From: Epiperipatus broadwayi
Lineage: Eukaryota; Onychophora; Udeonychophora; Euonychophora; Peripatidae
Reading direction: 5' to 3'
Assembly: GCA_028023455.1 (NCBI GenBank)
Contig: JAQFVV010012530.1
Coordinates: forward strand, 2,624,909 to 2,688,908
Length of the DNA: 64,000 bases
Within the stretch, counting starts at the first letter, position 1, and each line of letters opens with the position of its first letter. The notes under the pieces were generated by a model that was not told where the DNA came from, did no database searches, and worked only from the letters and a program-made list of their open reading frames with translations. The position numbers and the translations under genes were made by a program. Of the stretch, positions 24,822 to 36,316 are shown one piece after another.

Positions 24822-25466
24822 ATGGTAGCAACTCCGTTATATGAATTATTACGTAAAGGGCAAACGTGGAGCTGGACTGAAACACACGAAAAAGCTTTCG
24901 AAAAAACAAAAGATCTATTAGTATCGGATAAATTATTAGTGCATTTTGATAGCGATCAAGATGTTAGAATTACTACAGATGCATCAGAATGGGGAGTAGG
25001 TGCAGTCCTAGGTCATCCGATATAGGGATGTGAGCACCCTGTGGCATACGCATCCAGAATTTTGTCGAAGGCAGAAAGAAATTAGAGCCAGATAGATAAA
25101 GAGGCACTGGCAATTATATTTGCGGTGAAGAAATTCCATCAATTTATTTTTGGCCGAAAATTCGAGATAATAACTGATCATAAGCCATTGCTGGCAACTC
25201 CGGAACATTTAAGTCCGCGTATGTTAAGATGGCATAATATATTGAGTTCATACGATTTTATATTGGAATACAAGAAAGGAAAGGAAATTTCCCACACTGA
25301 TGCTTTATCGAGGTTATCAGATGACAAGGAGCCAATAGAAAGTGAAATAGAGGTGAATTATATTGATAATATGAACTCCGAGGTTTTAAATAGGGAAACT
25401 GTTATGTGGTGGACTAACGAAGATAAAGGATATCGTTTGTTGACAACCTGGATTAAGAAAGGTTGA
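24822..25466 (+). pseudogene. Ty3/Gypsy RNase H, with in-frame stops
   Basis: One frame holds the RNase H domain: HEKAFEKTKDLL, a TDASEWGVGAVLG motif carrying a catalytic Asp, [32 protein letters not shown], and HTDALSRL at the end. In-frame TAG codons fall at about 25023 and 25083, and a TGA at 25464. Motif order and spacing are normal, so the damage is point changes only. Confidence 0.85.
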
Positions 25467-26570
25467 CCCAAATGTAAACTAAATAATTTAGCTATGGGGT
25501 TTTGGGTTAACAGAGAAAACTTATTTATATGTAGGGGATGTATAGTGATGGGGGACAGAGTTGTTATACCTCCAGTAGGTAGAGATAAGGTATTAAGTTT
25601 ACTTCACCAAGGTCACCCGGGCATAGTGCGTGCAAAAGCTTTAGCACATTGTTATGTCTGGTAGCCTCAAATAAATAATGATATCGAGAAATTCATTAAA
25701 AAATGTTCACCATGTCAGTCGGAAAGCTCATTGCCAGCTAAACAGTATTTATCTTGGCCGAAAGCAGTAAAACCGTGGGAATGTCTACATATAGACCACG
25801 CAGGACCGATTGATGGAAAAATAATGCTAGTTGTGACGGACGCATACTTGAAATGGATAGAGTGTCACCTGGTAAAGAATACAAGTGCACAGGAAACCAT
25901 AAACTGCTTAAAGACAATATTCTATGTACATGGATTTCCGGAAGTGATAATATCGGACAATGCACAGAATTTGTAAGTGAAGAGCTGAATAAATTTTTTG
26001 ATAGTTATGGAATCAAACATGTGTATGCACCACCGTATCACCCTGAGTCAAACGGATTAGCGGAGAATGCCGTAGGACAAATAAAAAAATGTTTAAAAAA
26101 GAATAAAAATGAAAATATACAACAAACTTTACAGGAATTTATGCTGAACCAGCATTCAACACCATCAACAGCGACTGGGAAATCACCAGCAGAACTACTA
26201 TGTGGGCGAAAGATAAGAATTAAGCTAGATATTTTGCGTCCCACTGCTCAAAAATTCATGTGCAAAGAAACAGCTCAAAAATTGTTTGCAATCAGTCATC
26301 CAGTATGGATTAGAGACGTTATTCGTAAAGTGTGGATAAAAGGAACAATTGAGAAAGTAATATCACAGCAAATATATGAAATAACAGGACATAATGGATT
26401 AAATATAAACGACATGTGAATCACATACGTAAAGCGGAACTGGAAGAGATGCAGATGGATATATTCGAGAAAGTACAACCACAGGAAATGAGTGATAACA
26501 CAGAGCAGGAATTACCAGAAGACACGCTAGGGGGAGATGAAAAAGAAGAAAGCGATGTTCAACATTAAGT
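25467..26570 (+). pseudogene. Ty3/Gypsy integrase, with stop and frameshift
   Basis: The HHCC zinc domain shows HQGHPG and CSPCQ, with a TAG at about 25663 just after CYVW. The catalytic core has HIDHAG (first Asp), SDNAQ (second Asp, 25956-25958) and NGLAEN (Glu, 26063-26065). The distance between the last two is 107 nt, one short of the 108 expected for DD35E, which matches the one-base frameshift near 25970. The frame then runs to a TGA at 26417. The tail is acidic and has no chromodomain that I recognise. Confidence 0.88.
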
Positions 26571-26661
26571 GGAAAAAGTAAATTCGCCTAGACCCATATG
26601 CAATAAAAGAAAGCCTCTCCATTTAAACGATTATGTTTGTGGGAAAAACAATATACTTCTG

Positions 26662-26677
26662 GAGTGAGGGGAGGAAG
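26662..26677 (+). other. Polypurine tract
   Basis: The purine-rich GAGTGAGGGGAGGAAG lies directly before the 3' LTR, where the plus-strand primer is expected. One T interrupts it. Confidence 0.8.
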
Positions 26678-27241
26678 TGTTGTGTTTAACGGTAAAATAA
26701 ATATAACTGTGTAAATATTACTCCAGAAGTAGATATATATGTTAATCTTGTATAAATAAAAATATTTAGAATTTCAAACTTTAATATATAGAATGGAAAT
26801 AATTAGACAATTGGAAAAGATAAGAAGCAGAGATTGGAGGGAACTGATAAGACATCAGGCAAGACTATATAAACTGTGTAGGAGAGGATCATGTGTCTTT
26901 TTGCTGTTTTGCCTGATTGAGATCAAAGCTAATAATTGTATTTTGCTGATCAGAACTTACGAGGGAGAAAAACCCAAATTATCGGATCTGAAGGTTCCAA
27001 AATCCGACTAGGGGTAAATATAACAGATCCTCCCGATCTTTTATTATTTTGTATGCCTTCAGGGCTCTATGTAGGGTTAAGTTAAACTAATGTAAACGTT
27101 TGATACATTTAACTAAATAAATCTTAGTAATTAGTAATTCTCGTGCTGGTTGTTTATTTGTGAAACTAATTTAAATCATTTTAGTAATTTATTGTATGTT
27201 GTTTGTCCCTGTCGTTTCTCTCACGGGGCGGATACATTACA
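26678..27241 (+). repeat. 3' LTR
   Basis: 564 bp, a near-copy of the 5' LTR, followed by GTAAC at 27242-27246. Differences are scattered, e.g. CTCACGGGGCGG here for CTCGTGGGCGG in the 5' LTR. Confidence 0.95.
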
Positions 27242-27246
27242 GTAAC

Positions 27247-27659
27247 AATTTTAGAAATGGACATATAGAATATGTTTAAAATCAGTCAACACTTAGACAA
27301 TACCAATATTAGTAACAATCGATAATCTCAATCTGTTGTCAAGGCAACCTCCTTTTAACATTAGAGGTGAGTTCCTACCTTTATAGTTCAATATATTTAA
27401 ATAGACATTAAAGATTGCAACTTGAACACAGAGAACCTGTTCTGAATGCAGATTAATAAATAATCAATTATAATATTTGGTTCAACCTGCAATTATAATT
27501 TTCAAATTGCACCCCATGTATTACTTAAATAATAAGATTAATAATGCTCAAGGCTAAATGGGTTTATAAATAATCATTAAAATCAGTTAACACTTAGACA
27601 ATTTCAGTGTCAATAACAATATTAAAAGTGACACTTAATCAATAGTTTTCTATACAATG
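27247..27659. repeat. Diverged direct repeat, about 300-bp spacing
   Basis: aaatcagtcaacacttagac (27279) recurs as aaatcagttaacacttagac (27580), with further similarity on both sides (caataccaatattagtaacaat against caatttcagtgtcaataacaat). Probably a tandemly duplicated unknown repeat. Confidence 0.45.
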
Positions 27660-27900
27660 GACGGGTCCAGAGAGTATTACCACTCCATTCTCTTCATTGC
27701 CCAGCTCTTCAATTCCATGTAAGTTTTCCCATCTCTTATATCATCCAGAAATGTCAGTCTTGTCCCTCCTTTCTTCTTGTTTCCATTCACCATTCCCTCC
27801 AAAACATCTTTTATTAAAGTCTCCTTTCTTAATATATGTCCAATCCACTTTCTATTTCTAATTTCCTCGATCACTCTTTTTTTTTTTAATTTTTTTTTTT
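27660..27900 (-). pseudogene. RTE-like LINE 3' end fragment
   Basis: A 65-codon minus-strand frame (27874-27677) reads RNRKWIGHILRKE, DVLEGMVNG, RLTFLDDIRDG and ELKSWAMKRMEW. This matches the C-terminal tail of RTE-type LINE polyproteins (WxGHxLR, then a basic linker, then xFLDDI and a Trp near the end). Only the tail survives, the usual result of 5' truncation. Confidence 0.75.
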
Positions 27901-28084
27901 CAAAACTTCTTTATTTTATTTATCCAACTTATTTTTTCCCATTTATTTATTTTATTTATCCAACTGATTTTTTCCATCCTTCTTCACCACCACATCTCAA
28001 AGGCTTACAATCTATTTCTAATTTTATTATTAAGTGCCCACATTTCACAATCATACAATAGCATACTAATTGATCATAATAATA

Positions 28085-28200
28085 AATAGTCAAATGATTT
28101 TACTGCACATAATTGTAGAAGTTTGAACAATAGAAGTAACAGTTGTGATCAGTGGTGTTTGTGTCTTTGAATCCACTAATTTATTGCTGTATTAAACCAT
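28085..28200 (-). mobile_element. tRNA-derived SINE copy (SINE-T)
   Basis: Minus-strand copy with the family's gattttactgcac, gaagtttgaaca and ttgctgtattaaaccat words, next to an AATAAT-type tail on the left. Diverged. Confidence 0.5.
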
Positions 28201-29279
28201 CCAGAATTATGGAAGTAGTTGAGATTAAATGATGTTTGAGCACTGGAAATGACAGGGTTGAAATGCAATATGTAGACTTTGACATCAGAAATAGCTTTAA
28301 TTAGAGAAATTTTTAGCTCTTAGTTCAACTACTGAACTAAATTTCACAAGGTGAGCTGATTCCTAGTTGAATATGTGGTATTTTTTGCCCTTTGCATGGT
28401 TTAGCACCCTGGTTATGAATCCTGGTTTGGCTGTCACTTCCAGTTATCTAACTTCATACAAACTCTTGAACAATATGTTATTCAGTTTTTTTGTGTGTTT
28501 GTCATTTTTTGATGTTTGATTATCTCTTCTTTTATTAATAAAACAAAAATTGGTGAATATTGTTTTTTTTAAACTAATTGTTTTGCAGGGATTGAAATAA
28601 GTTTTATAGTTGTGTAATGCTAAATGTGTGATATGCAATGTGGAGATGGCTATATTTATGCAAGCTGGAAATATCATCCTGCCTCTCTTAATATGTAATA
28701 AATAATAAAAGTCAATTAAAATATGTGTAAATACACAATTACTGAATTTTAGCATATTTTATTGTGAATATGAACTTTTAGATCATTAACAGCTATTCAC
28801 TGTAAAACACATAATGTTGCAACTTTCTTATATCTTGTATTTGCAATAGAGTGCACTAAATTTTTTTATTATTTGTTTATGTATATTTTAGTCACACTGT
28901 TTTACTTATTATTTATATTATTTAAAATCAAATATAAAATGTTCTAATGCAATTTTATTGGACTTTTCTGATTTTGACAAAAATGTGAAATATTTTTATG
29001 TAACAAAAAGTGAAAAATGTTTTTAAATAAAACCCATGTTATTTTATTTGTAATAATAAGTTTAATCTTATAAACTTTTTAGTTAATGATTAATATTGTT
29101 TACTAATAAGTTTTAGTGAATGTAAATTGGAAAACAGGATAATGGTAATTAAATTATTATCTTGTTTTTATTAATCAAGATGGAAAATAATTTACTAATT
29201 CCCTTGTTTTTGAATTCCACTATATTCTAGAAATAGTGGGTTTAATTATATTAAGAGAAAAATTGCAGTTGTAGAGATT
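28201..29279. other. Intron sequence, nothing recognised
   Basis: AT-rich. No coding remnant or repeat family seen. Confidence 0.5.
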
Positions 29280-29365
29280 TCTTCCTCCTCTTTCTCTTTT
29301 GCCTCCTTTTTCTTTTCCTTCTTTTCCTTTTCTTTCTCCTTTTTTTGTTCTTTTTCTTCTTCTAT
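29280..29365 (+). repeat. Polypyrimidine tract, about 85 bp
   Basis: Almost uninterrupted C/T (ttcctcctctttctctttt and on to tttcttcttct) with only two G residues. Long tracts of this kind can adopt triplex (H-DNA) structures and can look like splice acceptor tracts, but no exon follows. Confidence 0.8.
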
Positions 29366-29891
29366 ATGCATGAAAGCATGGAACAAAGAAATTCTACAAT
29401 GAGTTGCATATATACTGTCAATGTATGAGATCTATTTCATGAATGAATATATGATTCCAAAACTATATTTTATTCATATGCTATTATATATATATATATG
29501 CATGAAAGTATGAATGAGAATCTACAATCATCTTATGAATGAATATATGAAGCACAGAGGGAGATTAGATAGTACATAAAAATATATTTCCATATTATTT
29601 TAAATTTTAACTTTTAAATTAAGGATTTATTTCTGTTTACTGTCCAAGAAAAGAATATTTAATTATTCTTTGAAAGAGTATGTTTTTGTATACTGATTCA
29701 TTTTAAAAGTAAACAACTGTGAAGTAAATTATCCAGTTAAAAGAAAAATATTTAAAGAATTAAAAATAATTGACCAGTTTCTCTCCAGAGGATAGAAACA
29801 CTAGGCATATTTTCTTAGACTTTTATCATTAATAAAAATTTTTACTTTAGACTTAGAAAAATTAATTAATTAATGGGGATTTGAAGACCGA

Positions 29892-30053
29892 TTTTCAAGC
29901 TTCCTTAAGTCATCCACTTCATTTTATATAATCGATACAGATAAGCACACACATATGAAAAAGATAACTGAAGATCATTTATCTTTTTCACACGTGTGTG
30001 GGCATGTGTATCGGTTATATAAGATGGAGTGGATAGCTGAAGGAAGGGTGAAA
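29892..30053. repeat. Foldback repeat, about 76-bp arms
   Basis: Left arm 29892-29967 and right arm 29977-30053 are inverted copies around a 9-nt loop (cacttcattttatataatcg against cggttatataagatggagtg). The tight loop makes this a strong potential RNA hairpin within the intron. Confidence 0.75.
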
Positions 30054-32296
30054 GTCTGTGTTCAAATTCACTTTAATTACATCTTAAAGTTTGATATTTA
30101 CAATATACTAGTATTGATTTATTAAAAATAAATTCAAATTTTTTAAGGACAAAAGCTAAAAATAAAAGAGTTTTAAAAGTACTTTCAACCTAGACTTTAC
30201 AAGAAGCTAAATAGTGTTTTTTTTTTTTTTTAAAAAAAAAAAATTTCTTTATAATTTAAAGTAATAGCTGGCTTTGTAAGATTAAAAGAAAGAAAAAGAT
30301 CTTGTTAAAATAGTGTTGAATGCAAATTAAGAATTAATAATTGGAAATATTTTATTTTTAGTTTAGAAAAAACATATGTGTGTGCATATTATGTACATGT
30401 TTATTATTTAATCATTTATATATCGTTAACATAGAATAATATTAGTATATAGATTTAATGAATTTATTATCAATAGATGAAATATAATATGTATGGTGCT
30501 CTCATATCAATAGATGTACATACATATTTAATTAGAATTATTCACCATGTAATATTAAAATAGAATAATTTTTATTAGCTTTGCAGTTATTGGGTTATTT
30601 TGTTTTATCAGATATGCACATTTGTATACTTACATATATATGCTTCATGTAAACCTTTTATTTATATATCTTTCTAAATGTAATTGTTTGAGTTGTCAAT
30701 CTATGGAAGTAATATCTTTATTCCTATATCCTAATCAGAAAGTTGTATAGGGTAGTTATCAGACACTTCACTTTTTACTATTATTCCTAATTAATAATTT
30801 TATCATCATTATTTTAAACTATTTCAGGGATGTTCTTTAATATTAGAATAAAATTTTATATATGTGTAATTTCTCTTGTTCATAATCACAGTTACTAGAA
30901 TCCCTTGGTATCCTAAAGCTAGCTTGGACATAATGGTATTTGCAATATGTATGTGTGAAGATATGTGCATGTGGATCTCCAGATAATTCTTGGTAGGATT
31001 AGTTAGATAGCACAAAGGTAAAGATCACCTTCACTTTATGATAATTACTAGTTTATCGATGTCCAATACATTCATAGTACCTGATGGCCCAAAACATTGA
31101 TCATTATAAGCATTGATATAATGATTCCAGAATTTTTAATATAGAATTACTTTTATAATGTCTTAAGTTTGGCATTGTCTGGATGATGATTAAACCGATG
31201 TATAATGTATCTCTTTTAAATTGACTCACACTGATTTGTCTGTTGATTTTTGATGGTATTTGCTGGAAATGCCATATTATAACATATAATTACTTATAAT
31301 GACTTCAGATGCTGATACTTTGCTTATTTTCTATAAACCTTAAAAACAGTGATGACTATGATGGTTTTGAGGATAATGATTTCTATTTCCACTGCTTCAT
31401 CCCATGTTCACGTCATTATAATATATAGAATTAAATTAAAATATTTTTAATAAGCATAGTAATATAAACTTCATTTATTAAATATGTAGCACTAAGAATA
31501 TTATAATCTTATTCACATTGCGACTAAATCCGAATATGTAAGGGAAATAATAATTCTTCAATCATACCCTGGCACAGGTATTTTAATAAACCTATAAATA
31601 ATGTTCAGTTGCTTGTATCAATGCTGTTTTATTAGTTAGATAAAAATGATCCATTTTATCCAACCAACATCTTATTTTTTTATCATGCACTTGGGTAAAA
31701 GTGGGGCATTTTTATCTAACTGATAAATTGGCATTATTAAAATGATTCTATAAATTTCAACTTGTGAATTGTTATTATGATTGCGTATGCAGTCATAGTT
31801 GATTCATTAATAAAATTGTATTATATATAATTAATAGATTGTGCATGTATATATATATGATATGAGATACTTTGTGGCTTTATCCATGTGTGATTTTGTT
31901 AATGAATGTACCAATGTTTTGGCTTGATTACACAAGCCATTAACTGATGAACGTCGTTGTAGAGGTGCTTAAACACTGATTTATAACAGTGTTCAAATTT
32001 CACCAATAGAAAAACAGATATATAAAATTGAAAAAAAAAAAAAGTAAATAAAAGTCAGAAAATTTTTAGAATGATGTGTTTTTAAAAAGAATTGTTTGAA
32101 ATAGGAGGAAGTTTGCATGTATCATCACATTTATTGATACAATTTGGTCTTTTTAGTATCTCAATGGCTTCTCTGTTCTTACATTGATAAAGATTGTCAC
32201 ATATGGATAAGATCCTGGCAAGTATTGAATGAAGGTGCTGATGAGGATGTTCACCTCTTAATAATGATGTTTGTCTTTTCAAATAATAGTATATAT
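30054..32296. other. Intron sequence, nothing recognised
   Basis: AT-rich with homopolymer runs (poly-T/poly-A at 30216-30243). No coding remnant. Confidence 0.5.
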
Positions 32297-32600
32297 TGTA
32301 ACGGGCTGGTGGATTCCCTAAGAGATGGGGGGGCGAATCTTACTATGGTCGGACTTTGGGTCTTCGGATAGGATGCAAGTGATTACGCGATGAAATACAT
32401 AACCTATGATTGTACCTACTTCCAATAGACTAGCTCTACCTATTTTTATTAACCGAGATACAATTTGGGTCAGTTCATCCAATTCTCACCCCTTTCTAGC
32501 CACATTATACCACAGTATTCGAACTCAGGGAGTAATTGCTTGAGCTCTCTTATCAGGGAAGGAGATCACACTAATAGTAGTTATTGCACCTCTATATATG
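32297..32600. repeat. GC- and CpG-richer block, unclassified
   Basis: Starts abruptly with TGTAACGGGCTGG and contains a G-run and several CpGs, then fades into ordinary AT-rich sequence after about 32600. The minus strand has a tRNA B-box-like GAGTTCGAATACT near 32520. It may be an LTR or the head of a repeat. I could not find the other end or a target duplication. Confidence 0.4.
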
Positions 32601-34625
32601 TGATAATTAATTACCAAAAATCAATTAAGCATAAGATATATAAAAAATATGTATGTGTAGTATAAGTATATATGTATTAAAAGTTATAATAAATGACTTA
32701 AATATGTATATGTATTTCCTCTATCATAGTAATAATACTGATAGGTGTAAAACTAAATAAGATAATAATGTTTCTAATGGGTATGTGAATAATGAAGAAC
32801 TATAAAGCTGATGGTGGATATTGAAATAATGATGAGTTAGAGACCAAATTACAATAACGAATTATGTAAACATTTATTGACTAACAAAAAATATAAAATA
32901 TGAATAACAATTAAATCTGACACATGTAATTTATTTTGTCAAGGATGAATTTCTACTATATCGATATCTATAATGATATTAATAAAAATAAAACCCTTGC
33001 CCTAAACCCAATGGTAGAAGTTCATGTACTTGACTAATTATTTACAACAACGAATATGTAAAATTATAATATTTATATGTGATTTCGATTTTAGCTGGCT
33101 AATTTAAAATATGTATACAAACATAACAACAACAACAAAAAAATCTTTGTTGTCTAGATAAATCTCTAGATAAATCAATGATTATAAATCATTGATTTAA
33201 CAGTAATATAAAAGTAAGATTAATTAATGAGATAATGTTAAAATTTCTTATCTCACAATTTCCTATATGTTGTCAAAAGTCAGTCAGATGGGTAGGTCAA
33301 AACTAGTAATTTTTTTATTCTTTATACAATTAAAGATGATAAAATAATATATATATTTAAATCTAATATTTTTCCCCTTATTACTCTCATACAGAATTTC
33401 TCCAAAATTATACACATTAGCTTCCATTTGTAGAAATGAAAATAATACATAAAATTTACAATAGACAAAATAATAAAACAAAAATTACAATTCTTATCCC
33501 ATTATGTTAATTAAAGTTTGATGAGTCTTCTAGAAATTGTTCATTTGCTAAATAAATTCCTAGGAATGGAGATAAGTTCTATTCCCATGATGAATAGCAA
33601 TTTCTTGTCTGAGTCAAGAAATAATAGTGTTCTCCAATTATCCTGTCTTGGATTTGGTTAGGCATTTTATTTAAAGCAAAGATGGTTTTTAAGTTTCTCC
33701 TAAATGGGCAGGTAAAATCTTTAAATTTTCATGGCTTTATTGATGACGTATTATTACCCCATGGTACAAACTTTTCAGCAAGCAATCATGATATAAAAAT
33801 AATATATATTTATTGATTCATTTGCTTCTCAAGATTTCAATGACAATATTATTATATATCAAAACAATTAATTATTGAATATTACTGCAACACGTAAATT
33901 TAACTGAAATTTGTCTAATTAGCAAATAATTTAAATCTTCTTACTTTCAAATTATTTCTTCCCCTTCAAACGATTGCTTTAAAATTTCACCTTTTGATCA
34001 TTTTGATTAATATTTTAAAAAAATATTTATATATTTAAATTCGAACATTCACATCCATTTTATATTCGAATTTATTTTTTTAAGCAGAGAAAAAATAATG
34101 TTCGATCTTTGAATGCAGAAGACAATTATCAATTAATACTGCGTTGTAGGTCGCGTGAAGTTTTTTTAAGCATTTTAACCTTGACATTTTCTATTGTTTA
34201 ACAGACATAATATAAATAAATGGGATTATAAATAAAAATAATAATTTATAAATATTTTAAATTTCATTTCCACAAATGGTTGCTATGTGTTTAGATTTTA
34301 ATTCAGTTATTGTTTTTATTTTATTTTTTTTTTAAGTTTATGTGTAAGTTTTTTTTTTATAGTCATCCCCAATTATTAACATATAATACGTTTTATTCCA
34401 GTGTTAATATACCTATCTGTTTCTCCCTAGTAATTTAATGGCTTTTATTACTTCTTCAGAAATAAAAAGATGTTTATACACATGTATATGTTGGAAAGAA
34501 AAAAAAATGTTAATATGACAATTTGCTTGGCAATTTATTCGTTAAGCAAATATGTTATGAGGCTCCAATTGGTAGAGTGTCTTAAATAACTAGATGGTGT
34601 GGCAGGTTGTAGCTCATCACTACAA
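32601..34625. other. Intron sequence, nothing firm recognised
   Basis: AT-rich. Near 34563-34620 the words ggctccaattggtagagtg resemble a tRNA A box, possibly a SINE head, but no B box was found at a convincing distance. Confidence 0.4.
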
Positions 34626-35105
34626 TATATATATATCAAGATTAATACTCAAACTACTGGTTTATTAAGTAACTGTAATACTCTATACAAGATGATGTAA
34701 AGAGAGAAGACAGTTCATTCTTTTCTCTATAAAAGTTTTTTATGCTTTGGTTTGATTACTCTTGAACATATTACATATTAATCACTGAAAATATCTTATA
34801 TTTACATATTCCACTCCTTGAATCAATATTAACAATGTGTAAATTGAAAAAAAAAAAAAATTCACAAATGTCAATTAAAATAATATAAATTAATTTAAAA
34901 ATAGACTTAAAAAGTAATATGGTTGGTTCAAAAATTCATGCTTTCTTTCCAAAGTGCTTCAGATAAATCTCTATATTATAAGAAGATGAGGTAAAGAGAA
35001 AAGATGATCTGTTCTTTTCTCCATAAAGATTTCATCTTGTGCTTTGGATTGAGAGTATTACAGTTACTTAATAAACAAGTGATTTGAGTATTGATTTCGA
35101 TATAT
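34626..35105. repeat. Foldback repeat with duplicated interior
   Basis: Terminal inverted arms 34626-34685 and 35050-35105 (ttattaagtaactgtaatac against gtattacagttacttaataa). Inside, a segment around 34690-34752 recurs in the same orientation around 34985-35046 (ttcttttctctataaa, ttcttttctccataaa). Confidence 0.65.
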
Positions 35106-35159
35106 TACCTAATATTAATCACTACAAATATATATATATAACAATAAAAATAATAAAAC

Positions 35160-35765
35160 AGGCAAAACTCCCCGTGCATAAGATCACCATATCTAGTGCC
35201 TACTCATCCAGCATCCCCAGACTAGTTTCTGACTTGTGGCCTTCGCTCTGAGAGCATTGCACCTAGATCTAAGGATCTAATGCAACCCTCCAGCAGTCAC
35301 CTTTTATCTCTACTTAACTACAAAACTATGAGAATAAAATTGAAAACACAATAATATTTTCAATCTTAGCTCATTAGCTTATATAGTCATATAGGTCTGA
35401 ACTCAGTTCAGTACCCATACATTTTAGTGTCTTTGGTTTTTTAATAACTATAGCCATAATATATGCTTGCTCATAACTGTGATTGAAAATATTATTGTGT
35501 TTTCAATTTTATTCTTATAGTTTTGTAGTTAAGTAGAGATAAAAGGTGGCTGCTGGAGGGTTATGTTAGATCCTAAGATCTAGGTGCAGTGCTCTCAGAT
35601 CCAAGGCTCTTCACTGATGAAAGTCACACGCTAGAAACTAGTCTGGGGATATTGGATGAGTAGGCACTAGATAGGGATTTTATGCACAGACTTTCCTGCA
35701 TCCATTGATTACTATGGCTTGCACTAAGAGGCGCTACTATATGGCCACTGTGTGAATTTATTCAT
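35160..35765. mobile_element. HHR-repeat family 1, inverted pair
   Basis: Two copies face each other: minus orientation 35160-35457, plus orientation 35480-35765. Both share the family body (ggatctaatgcaaccctcca and its complement; ttttgtagttaagtagagat). In the left copy the part holding the ribozyme core is deleted. The right copy keeps it (35609-35648). Confidence 0.75.
35609..35648 (+). ncRNA. Hammerhead-ribozyme-like motif, family 1
   Basis: Core boxes in order: CTTCA (stem I), CTGATGA (35614-35620), a weak stem II of 13 nt, GAAA (35634-35637), CTAG, TC, TGGGG (stem I partner). Stem I pairs with wobbles. Stem II has only two good pairs, so activity is doubtful. Confidence 0.4.
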
Positions 35766-36229
35766 GGAGGTTTAAGTACATTTTTTCCTTCTTAATTAAT
35801 AAAAAAACAAGTTGTAACTAAATTATTCATCAAAATCAAAAAATTTCTTAATTTAAAAATGTATTTTAAATATTGAAAAAAAATATATTAAAATTAATTC
35901 TATAATTGCATGTGTATTATAAAAAAAAAAAATCCTTGATTTAGACAAAAAAAGATTATTATTTTTTGATTCTATTAAAAAACTATATTTTTGTCAAACT
36001 CAGAAATCAAATACTCGTATCAAATACAGACCTTTTTTTATATAATTTCAAATAATTTACAGTATTTGAAGAAATATCATTATTTTATTAATATTTAAGC
36101 ACTCCAAACTTTATTTTCAATGTATCCAGGGTCAACAAGTCAATTGGAAGCTGGATAATTTTGATGAGTTATTAAGAAAACAACACAAAGTTTAATAATA
36201 AATTCAAGAATTTATTTTACTCTGAATAT
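35766..36229. other. Intron sequence, nothing recognised
   Basis: AT-rich, with no repeat family or coding remnant seen. Confidence 0.5.
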
Positions 36230-36316
36230 AATAGACAGGATATGAGTACAGACTTTCACATGACCCACCACAGAATGGTGGGTCATGTGAAAGTCTGTGC
36301 TCATACCCTGTCTATT
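36230..36316. repeat. 41-bp stem, 5-nt loop perfect-type hairpin
   Basis: Left arm 36230-36270 and right arm 36276-36316 are inverted copies with only a few mismatches (cacatgacccacca, loop cagaa, tggtgggtcatgtg). It is the tightest palindrome in the window. It would form a microRNA-precursor-sized hairpin if transcribed, though it may simply be the centre of a foldback repeat. Confidence 0.8.

Larger units (their letters stand above)
22210..27241 (+). mobile_element. Ty3/Gypsy LTR retrotransposon, complete in structure, inactive
   Basis: A 5032-bp element flanked by GTAAC duplications. Order: 5' LTR 22210-22771, primer site 22776-22790, gag, protease, reverse transcriptase, RNase H, integrase, polypurine tract 26662-26677, 3' LTR 26678-27241. 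Integrase after RNase H is the Ty3/Gypsy order. No envelope-like frame lies between integrase and the polypurine tract. The coding region carries several frameshifts and in-frame stops, so this copy cannot make its proteins. The two LTRs differ at roughly 16 positions plus two 1-base length differences by eye, about 3 percent, so the insertion is not very old. It lies 123 bp inside the intron after FG exon C, in sense orientation. Confidence 0.95.

Noticed and set aside
35160-35330. Ribozyme core in the left family 1 copy
   Set aside because: The segment that should hold CTGATGA and part of stem I is deleted, so no core can form.
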